Shown here: positions 32,837 through 41,793 of the stretch, piece by piece
How positions within the stretch are numbered: position 1 is the stretch's first letter
Layout of the letters: each line of letters opens with the position of its first letter
Assembly: GCA_963713355.1 (NCBI GenBank)
Contig: CAVQLK010000006.1
Coordinates: 620,001-684,000, forward strand
Origin: FEN-1219 sp963713355
GTDB taxonomy: Bacteria; Pseudomonadota; Gammaproteobacteria; Steroidobacterales; Rariloculaceae
Direction: 5' to 3'
DNA: 64,000 bases
Notes under the pieces: model-generated
Databases searched by the model: none
Told to the model about the DNA's origin: nothing
What the model saw: the letters and a program-made list of their open reading frames with translations, nothing else
Program-made: the position numbers and the translations under genes

Positions 32837-34005
32837 GACGGCTCGATCTGGCAGATCTGGGATTCGACGCCGGTGCGCACTTGCTGTTGAAGCGCGCGTT
32901 GACTTCGGTGGCTTTAGGGGGGGCGATTGAGGTGACAGGCACCGCGCCGGAGCTCAGTGTGCACCTCCGCGGCTGGTGTCGGTCGCACGGGCATCGCGTC
33001 GAATGGTCGGGCTCGGTCGCCTGCGTGACACGAGGTGACGCCGATCTCGGCCGCTGGCGCGGATCCGAAATGGCTGGGGAGCCCAATATCGTTCGGGCGC
33101 GCGCCTCGCAGACGTGGGGGCTGGCCGCGCGAGGTGCAACGGTGGAAGCCGGCGCACCCAGCTTCGAGTTCCAGCTCAATGAGCGAACGGAGCTATGGGC
33201 AGAAGAGGCCGAGCGCATATATGCACGCGCGGCGGCGGCACAATGGGACCCGGCGACGGCCATCGACTGGGATGCCGAATTCGAGCTGCCACATGCGGTC
33301 GAGCGAGCCGTCGTGCAGCTGATGACATACTTAATCGAAAACGAGACCGCAGCCCTCGTGATTCCAGCCCGATACGTGGCTCAGATCCATCCTCATTTTC
33401 GCGAGGTGATGCAGGTCCTAGCGATACAAGCCGCAGACGAGGCCCGCCACATCGAGGTATTTACCCGGCGGGCGCTCCTGAAGAATTCGCCGCTCGGCTT
33501 GTCGACAGTCAGCGGTCAGAGTTCGCTAAAGACACTCATTGATGAAACAGACTTTGCGTTGTCGTCGTTCTTGCTGTCCGTTATGGGGGAGGGTACGTTT
33601 CTCACGCTGCTGAAGTTTTTACATCGGCATGCTCCGGATCCTGTCACGAGGCAGGTGGCGCGGCTGACCGGTCAAGATGAGGCGCGACACGTCGCGTTCG
33701 GAATGGCGCACTTGTCGCGCCATGCGTCGGAGGACGCGATGCTGCGCGAACGGCTCGCGGAAGGGGTGGAGCGCCGGGCGGCTGCCCTCGCGAACACAGC
33801 GGGACTGAACGAAGAGGTTTTTGACGCCCTGGTCCTAATCGCAGCCGGGGGGTGGGAGCCGGAAGTCATTCGTTCGGGCTGGCGCGCCGTTCAAGAGCTT
33901 GAACGCGAGATGGCGAATGGCCGTCAGCGGCGTTTGCAGCGTTTAGGCTTCGATCGCGATGAGGCCGAGCGTTTGTCCCATCTGCACACAAAGAACTTCA
34001 TGTAA
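32833..34005 (+). CDS. TusA-like domain fused to ferritin-like diiron domain
   Basis: The 390-residue protein seems to have two parts. Residues 1-85 (LGFDAGAHLLLKRALTSVAL, GGAIEVTGTAPELSVHLRGW, CRSHGHRVEW) follow the TusA/SirA fold, but the sulfur-carrying Cys-Pro is replaced by Ala-His. Residues about 110-390 form a ferritin-like four-helix domain with ENETAA, then ADEARHIEVF, MGEGTF and QDEARHVAFG, four carboxylate/His pairs that could hold two irons. GTG 32833 overlaps the PhnD-like stop. Such diiron domains act as oxygenases, N-oxygenases or decarbonylases. A decayed copy of its C-terminus lies at 56155. Fold calls are fairly sure; function is unknown. Confidence 0.75.
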   Translation: MRRLDLADLGFDAGAHLLLKRALTSVALGGAIEVTGTAPELSVHLRGWCRSHGHRVEWSGSVACVTRGDADLGRWRGSEMAGEPNIVRARASQTWGLAARGATVEAGAPSFEFQLNERTELWAEEAERIYARAAAAQWDPATAIDWDAEFELPHAVERAVVQLMTYLIENETAALVIPARYVAQIHPHFREVMQVLAIQAADEARHIEVFTRRALLKNSPLGLSTVSGQSSLKTLIDETDFALSSFLLSVMGEGTFLTLLKFLHRHAPDPVTRQVARLTGQDEARHVAFGMAHLSRHASEDAMLRERLAEGVERRAAALANTAGLNEEVFDALVLIAAGGWEPEVIRSGWRAVQELEREMANGRQRRLQRLGFDRDEAERLSHLHTKNFM

Positions 34006-34124
34006 GTCTGCGAACCAGATCTGAACGTGCCCATTGCCACCTGCCCCTTTGGTAGGCAATTCGCTGGCCGTCTGGCGCGAATGTCAATTTGGATCCCTCG
34101 AGCCCGAAGTCACGAGGTTGCGCA

Positions 34125-34587
34125 GTTGGATCTGCTGCAACGGGTCTCGGAATTTGCCATGACGGCCAGAGATCTAGCGAATCAGCGTCCCGTAGCCACC
34201 ATGAACGTCGACATGTTCAATCCGTATTGGGACACCGGCGGCCGCCACCTGGTGTTCAATACCGTCAAAAAATGCCAACTGGGACGCGCACCTCATCGAC
34301 ATCGAGAGTGGACGTGTTCGCCCTGTCACGACGCATCCAGCCGATGACTATCACCCCAGATTCTCCAGGGATAGTGAGTGGATCTACTTCTCGTCGAACC
34401 GCAGCGGGATTTACGAGGTCTACAAGACCCAGCCAAAAGCGGTGGCGATAGCGAACCCGTCCTTTACACCCGGCGGCGGGATCGACGGTGTCGAGGCGCG
34501 CGACGGCCGTGTTACCTATTCTATGAGCGCACGCAAGGCCCACAGCCTCCGCCGGTGCGGCCGTGCGCGATCACGAATGCGCGCTAG
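34125..34587 (+). pseudogene. TolB/PD40-type beta-propeller pseudogene
   Basis: Frames on the plus strand read NPYWDTGGRHLVFNTVKN, then WDAHLIDIESGRVRPVTTHP, then DDYHPRFSRDSEWIYFSSNR and SGIYEVYKTQP: PD40 (TolB-like) repeats. The frame breaks at the A6 run 34267-34272, where removing one A restores it, and again after KTQP, where the readable pieces SGGDSEPVLYT, GGGIDGVEARDGRVTYS and YERTQGP lie in different frames. Several frameshifts make it a decayed gene. It is convergent with dsbD and overlaps its stop. Confidence 0.6.
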
Positions 34588-36419
34588 AGCGTTGCGACTC
34601 TTTGCACGTGCGCAGCGAACTCCTCGGCCTTAACGAAGCCGACCAGCTTGAACGGCTCTAGCGGGCGTCCGGCGGAATCGAAGAAGGCAATCGTCGGCGG
34701 GCCGAAGCTGCTGAAATATTTGAGCAGGGCCTTATCGTCTTCGTCATTCTCCGTGACGTCTGCCCGCAACAACGTGAACGGCTCGAGCGCTGCGATGACG
34801 GCAGTGTCAGGGAAGGTGTATTTCTCCATCTCCCTGCACGACACGCACCACTCGGCCTCGAAGTCGACCATTACCGGCCGTCCGGCCGAGCGCGCTGCAG
34901 CGAGCGCGCTCTCGAGCGCGGCGACGGACTCGACGGGCTCGAAGCGGAGAGCGTGCTCCGGCTGGGCTGTAAAGCCGCCGCCGAGGGCCGCGATGTTCCT
35001 TGGAATCGGCCGGAGCGGATCCTCGCCGCCGAGCGTTGCACCGACCAGCATCAGCGCGCCGTGCAGGCACGCCAGCACGCCGAGGCCCTTAGTGAGGCGC
35101 AGCCGTGCAGGCGGATGTGCCGACAGCGGCTCGAACGCGCCGAGGAACACCCCGACCAGGAACACGAGCAGCGCCCAGAGGACAAGTGAGACCGTGCCAG
35201 GCAGGACGCGCTCCATCATCCAGATCGCAAGCCCTAGCATCATCACGCCGAAGGCCGCCTTGACCGTGTCCATCCACGGCCCGACTTTCGGCAGCAACTT
35301 GCCGGCCGAGGAGCCGACGAGGATTAGCGGCGCACCCATCCCAAGGCTCAGCGCGAACAGCGCGCCAGCACCGCGGGCCACGTCGCCGCTCTGCCCGATC
35401 ACGGCCAGCGTTGCGACGAGCGGCGGCGCAACGCAGGTCGTGACAATCAGCGCCGACAGGGCGCCCATCACGCCCGTGCCGATGAACGTGCCGGCCCTCT
35501 GCTGGTTCGAGAAATTCGCGAGCCGGGTCTGCACCGACGTCGGCATCTGCAGAGTGAACATGCCGAACATCGAGAGCGCGAGGAGCACGAACATGCCGGC
35601 GAACACCGAGATGATCCAAGGCTTTTGGAATATCGCCTGCACCTGCTCGCCGGCAAGCGCCGCGAGGGCCCCCGCCGCGGTGTACGTGACAGCCATGCCC
35701 ATCACGTAGGTTAGCGATAGCGCAAACGCACGCCTCGTCGACACGTGGTCGCCCTGGCCGGCGATGATGCCCGACAGAATCGGTACCATCGGTAACACGC
35801 ACGGCGTGAATGAGAGCAGCAGGCCGAGGCCGAAGAACGTCCCCGCGACCACCAGCCACGAGTCGCTGAGCACCAGCGCGGACAGGCGGTCCTGCTCCGA
35901 GACCTGACCTCCGACGTTAGCGGTCGGCGGCAGGGCGTTGGGCTCGGGAGCGAGCTGCAAGGGCGCGGAGCCGACCCCGACCGGGCCCGCCGGCAGTGCG
36001 ACGTCGCTCGTCCAGCTCTGCGGTGGGTAGCACAGGCCGATGTCCGCACAACCCTGTAGGCCGATCTCAACGGCGAGCGTCTCGACGGGCGCCCTCCGCG
36101 TGTACGGAATCTCTACCACGAACTCGCCGCGGTAAATCTCCTGCTCGCCGAAGAACTCATCGCTGTGGATCTCGCCGCGAGGAAACGCGGCGGCGCCAAG
36201 GGCGACGTCTTGGCTCGCAGTGTCGAAGCTGAACTTGTTGCGGTACAGGTAGTAGCCGTCGACGATGTCGAACTGGAGGAGAACCCGATCCGCCTCGGCC
36301 TTAACGGTATACGGGAAGGCCGCCGCGGGGTGCAGTACGTCCTGCGCCCAGGTCGGTGACACGCTCAGGGGCACGAGGACGAGAACGGCGGCCGCGAGCT
36401 TCAAGCGAAGAGTCAGCAT
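34584..36419 (-). CDS. dsbD: thiol:disulfide interchange protein DsbD
   Basis: DsbD moves electrons from cytoplasmic thioredoxin across the inner membrane to periplasmic thiol proteins. The 611-residue protein has a signal peptide (LAAAVLVLVPLSVSPTWAQ), the alpha domain with CADIGLCYPPQSW, an eight-span membrane beta domain with TPCVLPMVPILSG and VTTCVAPPLVATL, and a C-terminal thioredoxin-like gamma domain with WCVSC. Length and order are standard. A TATAAT lies on the same strand at 36546-36551. It would supply reductant to the periplasmic Trx/TlpA-type proteins encoded at 50-51.5 kb. Confidence 0.96.
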   Translation of the reverse strand: MLTLRLKLAAAVLVLVPLSVSPTWAQDVLHPAAAFPYTVKAEADRVLLQFDIVDGYYLYRNKFSFDTASQDVALGAAAFPRGEIHSDEFFGEQEIYRGEFVVEIPYTRRAPVETLAVEIGLQGCADIGLCYPPQSWTSDVALPAGPVGVGSAPLQLAPEPNALPPTANVGGQVSEQDRLSALVLSDSWLVVAGTFFGLGLLLSFTPCVLPMVPILSGIIAGQGDHVSTRRAFALSLTYVMGMAVTYTAAGALAALAGEQVQAIFQKPWIISVFAGMFVLLALSMFGMFTLQMPTSVQTRLANFSNQQRAGTFIGTGVMGALSALIVTTCVAPPLVATLAVIGQSGDVARGAGALFALSLGMGAPLILVGSSAGKLLPKVGPWMDTVKAAFGVMMLGLAIWMMERVLPGTVSLVLWALLVFLVGVFLGAFEPLSAHPPARLRLTKGLGVLACLHGALMLVGATLGGEDPLRPIPRNIAALGGGFTAQPEHALRFEPVESVAALESALAAARSAGRPVMVDFEAEWCVSCREMEKYTFPDTAVIAALEPFTLLRADVTENDEDDKALLKYFSSFGPPTIAFFDSAGRPLEPFKLVGFVKAEEFAAHVQRVATL

Positions 36420-36808
36420 TTCGGCCTCCTGGTCGAAGCCCCGGTTAGCTACTTGTGTGTGTTAGGGGCTCGAGCCTCGGACCGCGACGACCTCGGAGGA
36501 TTTATAGCTCGACGACTCGTGCATCCCCAATCTTCAACGCACCGCATTATAAACATGATGCGGCCGTATCGACTCTGGTCGAACGCGAAGAAATCTCGCG
36601 TGGATTGTTGCCAGGGAGTCAGCCCATTTGATCGCCGTCTGAATCAACGACCGCGCGAGACATTCGGCTTTCAACCTCCAGCAGCTTAGCCGAGGGAAAG
36701 TGCTGCGCTGACCCATTGAGCTCACCGCAAAAGACGGACTGGCGGTGCCGCTCGGTACGGCGCAGTTGACCAGTCGGGCGGAGCAGGGACGCCCGATAGT
36801 CGCCTCGT
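36420..36808 (-). other. 389-base stretch between mcd and dsbD
   Basis: A minus-strand TATAAT at 36546-36551 may be the -10 box of dsbD, with a long leader of about 120 bases. An open minus frame (36534-36812) codes for no domain that I can name. No other feature seen. Confidence 0.35.
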
Positions 36809-38197
36809 TCAACGGACGTACGCCAACTTTCGAACGGCGGCGGCGGCAGCGATCGTGCCGATGCTGAAATAGCGCTCGTGGTTTTTCTCGATGTCTTCGA
36901 GCCGGTAGACGTAGTTGACCATGATGCCGGCCGACCGCGCGATACCGGCGCGGGACGAATCAGCGGCCCAATTGATCCGTTCCAGGGACGCACCGTTGGC
37001 CAAGTGGAAGCGGGCCACAGGGTCCATGGGCTCGCCGTCGTCTTTCGCTTCGAGCAAGTAGTAGGCGCATAGCCGTAACAGCACGGCTTGAACGTCTTCG
37101 GCCATCTCGAGCGGGTTGAACGGCTGTGGGCTGCCCAGGATCCTCCGAGCCATAGCCACATCGATCTGGAGTTTCTGCGGCAGCGCCTCGACGGGCGTAT
37201 TCATGATCCAACGGCGCAAACTGGGGACGGGCGATAACGTCAAGAAGTGTTTGACGTTCACGAGATCGCGACGGAGCTCCTCGACGACCTGCTTGATCAG
37301 AAAGTGCCCGAAACTAATGCCCCGCAGGCCGTCGTGACAGTTACTGATAGAGTAGAAAATGGCGGTGTCGGCGCTACGGTCATCGACGATGGGCCGGTCT
37401 CGCGCGAGCAAGGGCCCAATGTCAAAAGCCATTTCATTGGTCAAGGCGACCTGCACGAAGATCAGCGGGTCATCCGGCATGGCCGGATGAAAGAAAGCGA
37501 AGCACCGGCGGTCCTTAGCGAGCCGCGCCCGCAGATCGTCCCAGCTCTGGATTTCATGGACGGCCTCGTAGGCGGCGATCTTCTCGAGCACGTTGGCCGG
37601 CGATGACCAGTCGATCCGGTCCATGACTAGGAACCCGCGATTGAACCAAGCGATCAGCAAATGACGCAGATCCAAGTCGAGCGCGCGCACGGCCGGCCGC
37701 TTCGGGACTACGGTCAGTAGTTGGCCGCGCATCTTCACGAGCTCAGCGGTTCCGTGGGGCACCATGTTGAGTCGCCGCAAGAGCTTGCGTCTCGGCGCCT
37801 CGACGGCGGCAGCCAATGCCGCGAGCGTTTCGAATCGAGGCGAGGCGCGATACGCGTCCGCGGCGTCCATGATGACCTTCGGATCTGGCCCGAACCGTTC
37901 GCTCAATAGCTCGAAGAACGCGCTGCGCTGCTCTGCCGAAAGCGCCTGATAAAACGACAGAATCTCGCTCGCAAGCGCGAGCCCAGAGGCTTCTCCGCGA
38001 TGGTCGACAAGCTGCCGGCAGAGATCACACAGGGCCGCGGGGGCGTCTTTGTCGCTGGGACTACCAGCGCGCTTACGATGAAGCACGACCAGTCCCCGAC
38101 CCGCTTGCATGACGGACTCGAGTATCCGGCGGAAGGCCGTACGTCTCCCGACCGTAGAGAAACCGCCTGTGTCGTCGAACGTGCTGGAATCCGCCAT
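36809..38197 (-). CDS. malonyl-CoA decarboxylase
   Basis: This enzyme turns malonyl-CoA into acetyl-CoA and CO2. The 462-residue protein has the N-terminal helical domain (SERFGPDPKVIMDAADAYRA) and the acetyltransferase-like catalytic domain with FYSISNCHDGLRGISFGHFL, IKQVVEELRRDL, FLTLSPVPSLRRWI, and the C-terminal RFHLANGASLERINWAADSS then GIMVNYVYRLEDIEKNHERY, all standard for the family. No matABC genes are adjacent, but a MatC-like carrier is encoded at 52829. The start is ATG 38197. It is divergent from selB. Confidence 0.92.
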   Translation of the reverse strand: MADSSTFDDTGGFSTVGRRTAFRRILESVMQAGRGLVVLHRKRAGSPSDKDAPAALCDLCRQLVDHRGEASGLALASEILSFYQALSAEQRSAFFELLSERFGPDPKVIMDAADAYRASPRFETLAALAAAVEAPRRKLLRRLNMVPHGTAELVKMRGQLLTVVPKRPAVRALDLDLRHLLIAWFNRGFLVMDRIDWSSPANVLEKIAAYEAVHEIQSWDDLRARLAKDRRCFAFFHPAMPDDPLIFVQVALTNEMAFDIGPLLARDRPIVDDRSADTAIFYSISNCHDGLRGISFGHFLIKQVVEELRRDLVNVKHFLTLSPVPSLRRWIMNTPVEALPQKLQIDVAMARRILGSPQPFNPLEMAEDVQAVLLRLCAYYLLEAKDDGEPMDPVARFHLANGASLERINWAADSSRAGIARSAGIMVNYVYRLEDIEKNHERYFSIGTIAAAAAVRKLAYVR

Positions 38198-38391
38198 CCC
38201 TGCTCCCCTCTCACGCTGCGCCGTATATTGCGCGCCGGCCGAAAATTGGATTCGAAAGAACTTTGAAGACGCTCACTGGTGTGCCGTCTCAAACATCGAT
38301 GCCGCCGCGGCCGTATTTTAAGCGATCGAAATTGGCGTCGATTTCTGATTGGGCCATACTGTTAAGCCGCAGGCTAGCAATTCGATCAGGA

Positions 38392-40302
38392 ATGCCTGAC
38401 CAGTTCACGCTCGCAGTAATCGGCCATGTCAATCACGGGAAGACGGCGCTCGTTCGCGCGCTCACGGGAATCGACACGGACCGTTTGGAGGAGGAGAAGA
38501 GACGCGGAATGTCTATCGTCCTCGGCTTCTCCTACCTCAACCTCGCGCGCGGCCGCGTCATCGATTTTATCGATGCGCCCGGACACGAAGACTTCGTCAG
38601 AACGATGATCTCGGGCGCGACGGGTGTCGATGGCGCGTTGCTCGTCGTCGCGGCCAATGAAGGCGTCATGCCGCAGACGCGAGAGCACCTCGCCATCGCG
38701 CAGCTGCTGTGTTTCGATCGCGGCCTCGTGGTCATCAACAAGGCCGATCTCGTATCCAAGGAACGACTCGATGTCGTGACCGAAGAGGTCCGAGCCCTCG
38801 TCGCGGACACGTTTCTGCGTCACGCGACCATCGTGTGTGCGTCGGCGACCGAAGAGAAGGGAGTCGAGGCACTGCGCACAGCGCTCGATACCCTGGAGCC
38901 GAAGACGCGCTCCAAGGCACCCGCCGGGCAATTTTTCTTACCCATCGACCGGTCCTTCGTCATGCGCGGATTCGGCCTGGTCGTCACTGGAACGTTGCGC
39001 GGCGGCACGTTGAGCGCGAACACCAGCGTCGAGATCCTGCCCGAGCATCGGAGCGCGACGGTTCGGGGGCTGCAAGTGCATAACACGAGCGTCGACGAAG
39101 CAAGGCCCGGACAGCGCGTGGCTGTCAACTTGCGGAACGTCAAAGCGGACTTCCTGCGCCGCGGGTATGCGTTGGTCCCTCCGGGGTCGTTCGAGACGAG
39201 TCGCCGTCTGGATGTCGAGCTGCAACTGCTGGCCGATCAACCAGAACCCCTCAGGAACGGAGCCGTTGTCCGATTTCTGATAGGCACGAGCGAAGCGGTG
39301 GCAAGAATCCGCCTGTTGGACCGCGAGCATATCGAGGCGGGAACCGCTCGGCTGGTACAGCTGCGCCTGGATCGGGACATCGCGACGCCTCGAGGCGAAC
39401 GATTCATCATTCGTAGCTACTCGCCGGCGCGGACCATCGGAGGCGGCCGAGTCCTCGATTCCAACCCGGGCCGCCACAAGCGCTTCGATCGATCGATAAC
39501 GACGCGGCTGGAGGCCACGGCATATGGCACCGCAGCGGACATAATCAGGAAGCATTTGGTGGGGGCGGGAGCCCGTGGCATGCATATCGACGAGCTGCGC
39601 AAAGCGCTCGACGTCGAGGACAGTGCGCTCGTGGCGGCGCTTGATGCGGCCGACATCATCGCTATCGTCGGCAAGCAGAAGTACTGTGACTCCTCGGCCT
39701 ATGCATCGCTGAAGGAAGTGATCCTGCGCGAAGTAGAGAGCTACCATCGGGCGAATCCGCGGCATCACGGCGTTGCCGCGGCAAGCGTTCAGAGTCAACT
39801 GTCCGCCGACGCCGATATCTTCGAGCATGCGGTCGATTCGTTAATCTCGGAAGGTCGTCTCGCGCACAGCCGGAAGCTAGTGAGCCTCCCGAGCTTCGAC
39901 CCTCTGGCCGGTCTCACCGAACGCGAGCGGACGCTCGCGGGACAGCTCGAGCATACGTTTCTCGAAGCCGGGCTGACTTCGCCCGATTTGGATCGCATCG
40001 TCGGTGCCGACAAGGTCAAACGCGAGCTGTTTCGGCTGTTGACAGAGAGTGGGCAGCTCGTCAAGCTCCGAACCCACGATCGAGACCGTAACTTCGTCCT
40101 GCATCGGAATACTCTCGAAAGCATCGTTGAGCGTCTGAGAGACCGTTTCTCCGATTCCCGAGGTTTCGCAGTTTCGGATGCGCGCGACGCTCTCGGCTCG
40201 ACCCGAAAATACGTCGTAGCGTTGATGGAACATCTGGACGCAACGGGTTGTACGTTGCGCATCGGTGATTTGCGCAGGATCCGACCCCAAGGAGGTGAAT
40301 GA
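38392..40302 (+). CDS. selB: selenocysteine-specific elongation factor SelB
   Basis: SelB brings Sec-tRNA to UGA codons that carry a SECIS hairpin. The 636-residue protein has an EF-Tu-like G domain with G1 GHVNHGKT (residues 11-18; Asn where Asp is usual), DRLEEEKRRGMSIVLGFSYL, G3 DAPGHEDF and G4 NKAD, then beta domains (RSFVMRGFGLVVTGTLRGGT) and C-terminal winged helices that bind the SECIS RNA. ATG 38392 was chosen because the G domain begins at once; a longer frame starts at 38263. Its last codons and UGA stop (40291-40302) are also the first 12 bases of the tRNA-Sec gene. Confidence 0.95.
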   Translation: MPDQFTLAVIGHVNHGKTALVRALTGIDTDRLEEEKRRGMSIVLGFSYLNLARGRVIDFIDAPGHEDFVRTMISGATGVDGALLVVAANEGVMPQTREHLAIAQLLCFDRGLVVINKADLVSKERLDVVTEEVRALVADTFLRHATIVCASATEEKGVEALRTALDTLEPKTRSKAPAGQFFLPIDRSFVMRGFGLVVTGTLRGGTLSANTSVEILPEHRSATVRGLQVHNTSVDEARPGQRVAVNLRNVKADFLRRGYALVPPGSFETSRRLDVELQLLADQPEPLRNGAVVRFLIGTSEAVARIRLLDREHIEAGTARLVQLRLDRDIATPRGERFIIRSYSPARTIGGGRVLDSNPGRHKRFDRSITTRLEATAYGTAADIIRKHLVGAGARGMHIDELRKALDVEDSALVAALDAADIIAIVGKQKYCDSSAYASLKEVILREVESYHRANPRHHGVAAASVQSQLSADADIFEHAVDSLISEGRLAHSRKLVSLPSFDPLAGLTERERTLAGQLEHTFLEAGLTSPDLDRIVGADKVKRELFRLLTESGQLVKLRTHDRDRNFVLHRNTLESIVERLRDRFSDSRGFAVSDARDALGSTRKYVVALMEHLDATGCTLRIGDLRRIRPQGGE

Positions 40303-40383
40303 AGTCTGGTGACTTCCCTGGTCCTCAAAACCAGCGACTCGCCAAACGCGAGTGGTGGGTTCGATTCCCATCCACCTCCGCCA
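40291..40383 (+). tRNA. selC: tRNA-Sec (anticodon TCA)
   Basis: The 93-nt gene folds as a bacterial tRNA-Sec. It has an acceptor GGAGGTGA against CCACCTCC with an A.C mismatch at the eighth pair, and a six-pair D stem GAAGTC/GACTTC with a TGGT loop. The anticodon stem is CTGGT/ACCAG with loop CCTCAAA, the long variable arm is ACTCGC/GCGAGT, and the T arm is GTGGG-TTCGATT-CCCAT, ending in G and encoded CCA. The anticodon TCA (40325-40327) reads UGA. Position 33 is C where nearly all tRNAs have U. The first 12 bases lie within the selB coding region, so the two are probably co-transcribed and processed. Confidence 0.9.
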
Positions 40384-40691
40384 ACAAAACGCCGGTGTGC
40401 CCCGCCGCTCTGCGCGGTCTAAGCCGCTCCCCCGAAAACCGCCGCGTCGTCGACCTCGTCGAGCACGTCGTTCCTAGGACCTCGACATTCCGGTTCGCGT
40501 TCTCTCGATCAACCGATTGCTCATGATTTTTCCGGCGCGGAACTGGTCGCGTCGATGCACGATCGACACGCGCGACCGACCGGCGACAGATGCCGCGCCT
40601 TCTCGACGGGCCTCGCCCGAGCACAGCGGAACTCCCCCGCCTTGTTTCGCGAATCAAAGGCACGCTTTGCTCAGATATATACTTCGTGCCG
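40384..40691 (+). other. 308-base stretch between tRNA-Sec and the LysR gene
   Basis: No gene recognised. ATATATAC at 40675-40682, just before the LysR start, is AT-rich in a GC-rich setting and may belong to its promoter. Confidence 0.3.
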
Positions 40692-41654
40692 ATGGATCTT
40701 CGGCTGTTGGAAATTTTTTGCCGCGTCTACAAGGAACGCAGCTTCTCGCGCGCGGCTAAGAAAATCGGCCTGACGCAGCCGACCGTGAGCGTGCACATCG
40801 GAGCCCTGGAAGAAGCGCTGGGCACGCCGGTGTTCAATCGGCTGGGCCGGCAGATCGAGCCGACTGAAGCGGGACGTTTTTTGTACGAGCAGGCCGAGCC
40901 GCTGGTCTCCCTCAAGCGCAATCTCATTGAGAAGATGGCCACGTTTCTCAATCGGTTAGAGGGCTCGCTGACGATCGGCGCGAGCTCTGTGCCCGGCGAG
41001 TATCTGCTGCCGAAACTGATCACGCACTTCCACGTAGCGCATCCCGGCATGAAACTGCGGCTGCGCATCAGCGACACCGCGGATACCATCGACGACCTGC
41101 GCCACGGCGACATTGAGATCGGCGTGGTGGGCGAGGAGCTACGGGATAAGGACCTGCTGTTCGAGTCTTTCTGGAGCGATTCGCTCGTGCTGTTGGTGCC
41201 CACCGGGGGACCGTGGCAAGGTCGCACGGAGGTTTCGCTGCGGCAGTTGCACGAGCTGCCGCTGATAGTTCGCGAGACGGGCTCGGCCACACGAACCTCG
41301 CTCGAACGGGCGCTCGCTGCACGGAAGGTGAAGCTCGCCGATCTGAATATCGTTGCCGAGATCGGCAGCATGGGCGCGATAAAGGAGGCGGTGCGAGCAG
41401 GGGGAGGCGCGTCGTTTGTCTCGCAGATCTCCGTAGCTACGGACGTTCAAGCCGCAACGTCACGTCTCGCCCGCATACCGGAGCTCGGTGTGATTGCGCG
41501 CACGTATTACACCGTGGCTAGCCGCAAACGCGTTCTCACACCGCTCGCTCGCGCGTTCCTCGACTACCTGCGGCAGGTAGCCGCCTCCACCCGCCCAGCC
41601 AAGCTCCGGGTCGCTCGGTTCGCGGCAAAGAACTCTCACGGCGGTAAGGGCTGA
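40692..41654 (+). CDS. LysR-family regulator of the selenium-associated type
   Basis: The 320-residue protein has the LysR helix-turn-helix near the N-terminus (ERSFSRAAKKIGLTQPTVSV) and a periplasmic-binding-like effector domain (LTIGASSVPGEYLLPKLITH, IEIGVVGEELRDKDLLFESF, IVRETGSATRTSLERAL). The GAS[ST]-x-PGEY-[IL]LP and RE-x-GS-x-TR segments match the LysR subfamily often encoded beside sel genes in other bacteria. Its place 300 bases after selB-selC supports that. The start ATG 40692 gives MDLRLLEIFCRVYKE; the longer frame from 40590 has no domain before it. The effector is unknown. Confidence 0.8.
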   Translation: MDLRLLEIFCRVYKERSFSRAAKKIGLTQPTVSVHIGALEEALGTPVFNRLGRQIEPTEAGRFLYEQAEPLVSLKRNLIEKMATFLNRLEGSLTIGASSVPGEYLLPKLITHFHVAHPGMKLRLRISDTADTIDDLRHGDIEIGVVGEELRDKDLLFESFWSDSLVLLVPTGGPWQGRTEVSLRQLHELPLIVRETGSATRTSLERALAARKVKLADLNIVAEIGSMGAIKEAVRAGGGASFVSQISVATDVQAATSRLARIPELGVIARTYYTVASRKRVLTPLARAFLDYLRQVAASTRPAKLRVARFAAKNSHGGKG

Positions 41655-41793
41655 GATATCCTCGACCTCCAAGGAGACGAGCGGGCTAGGGCGCCGAGCG
41701 CTTTTGCGGAGTGCCCAGTCGACAGCCCATTTGAGCGATTGAAGCACCGGCGGCTACAATGACGCCACCGGCACAAAAAAAGCGAGATACGCC

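Noticed and set aside
36534..36812. Minus-strand ORF of 92 residues upstream of dsbD as a gene
   Set aside because: No domain, no start signal, and overlaps the 3' end of malonyl-CoA decarboxylase.
40300..40302. selB UGA as a selenocysteine codon with read-through
   Set aside because: SelB is full length at this codon, no coding similarity follows, and the downstream RNA is the tRNA itself.
39877..40371. Minus-strand ORF across the selB end and tRNA-Sec (begins MGIEPTTRVWR)
   Set aside because: This kind of ORF is the usual antisense artefact of tRNA genes.
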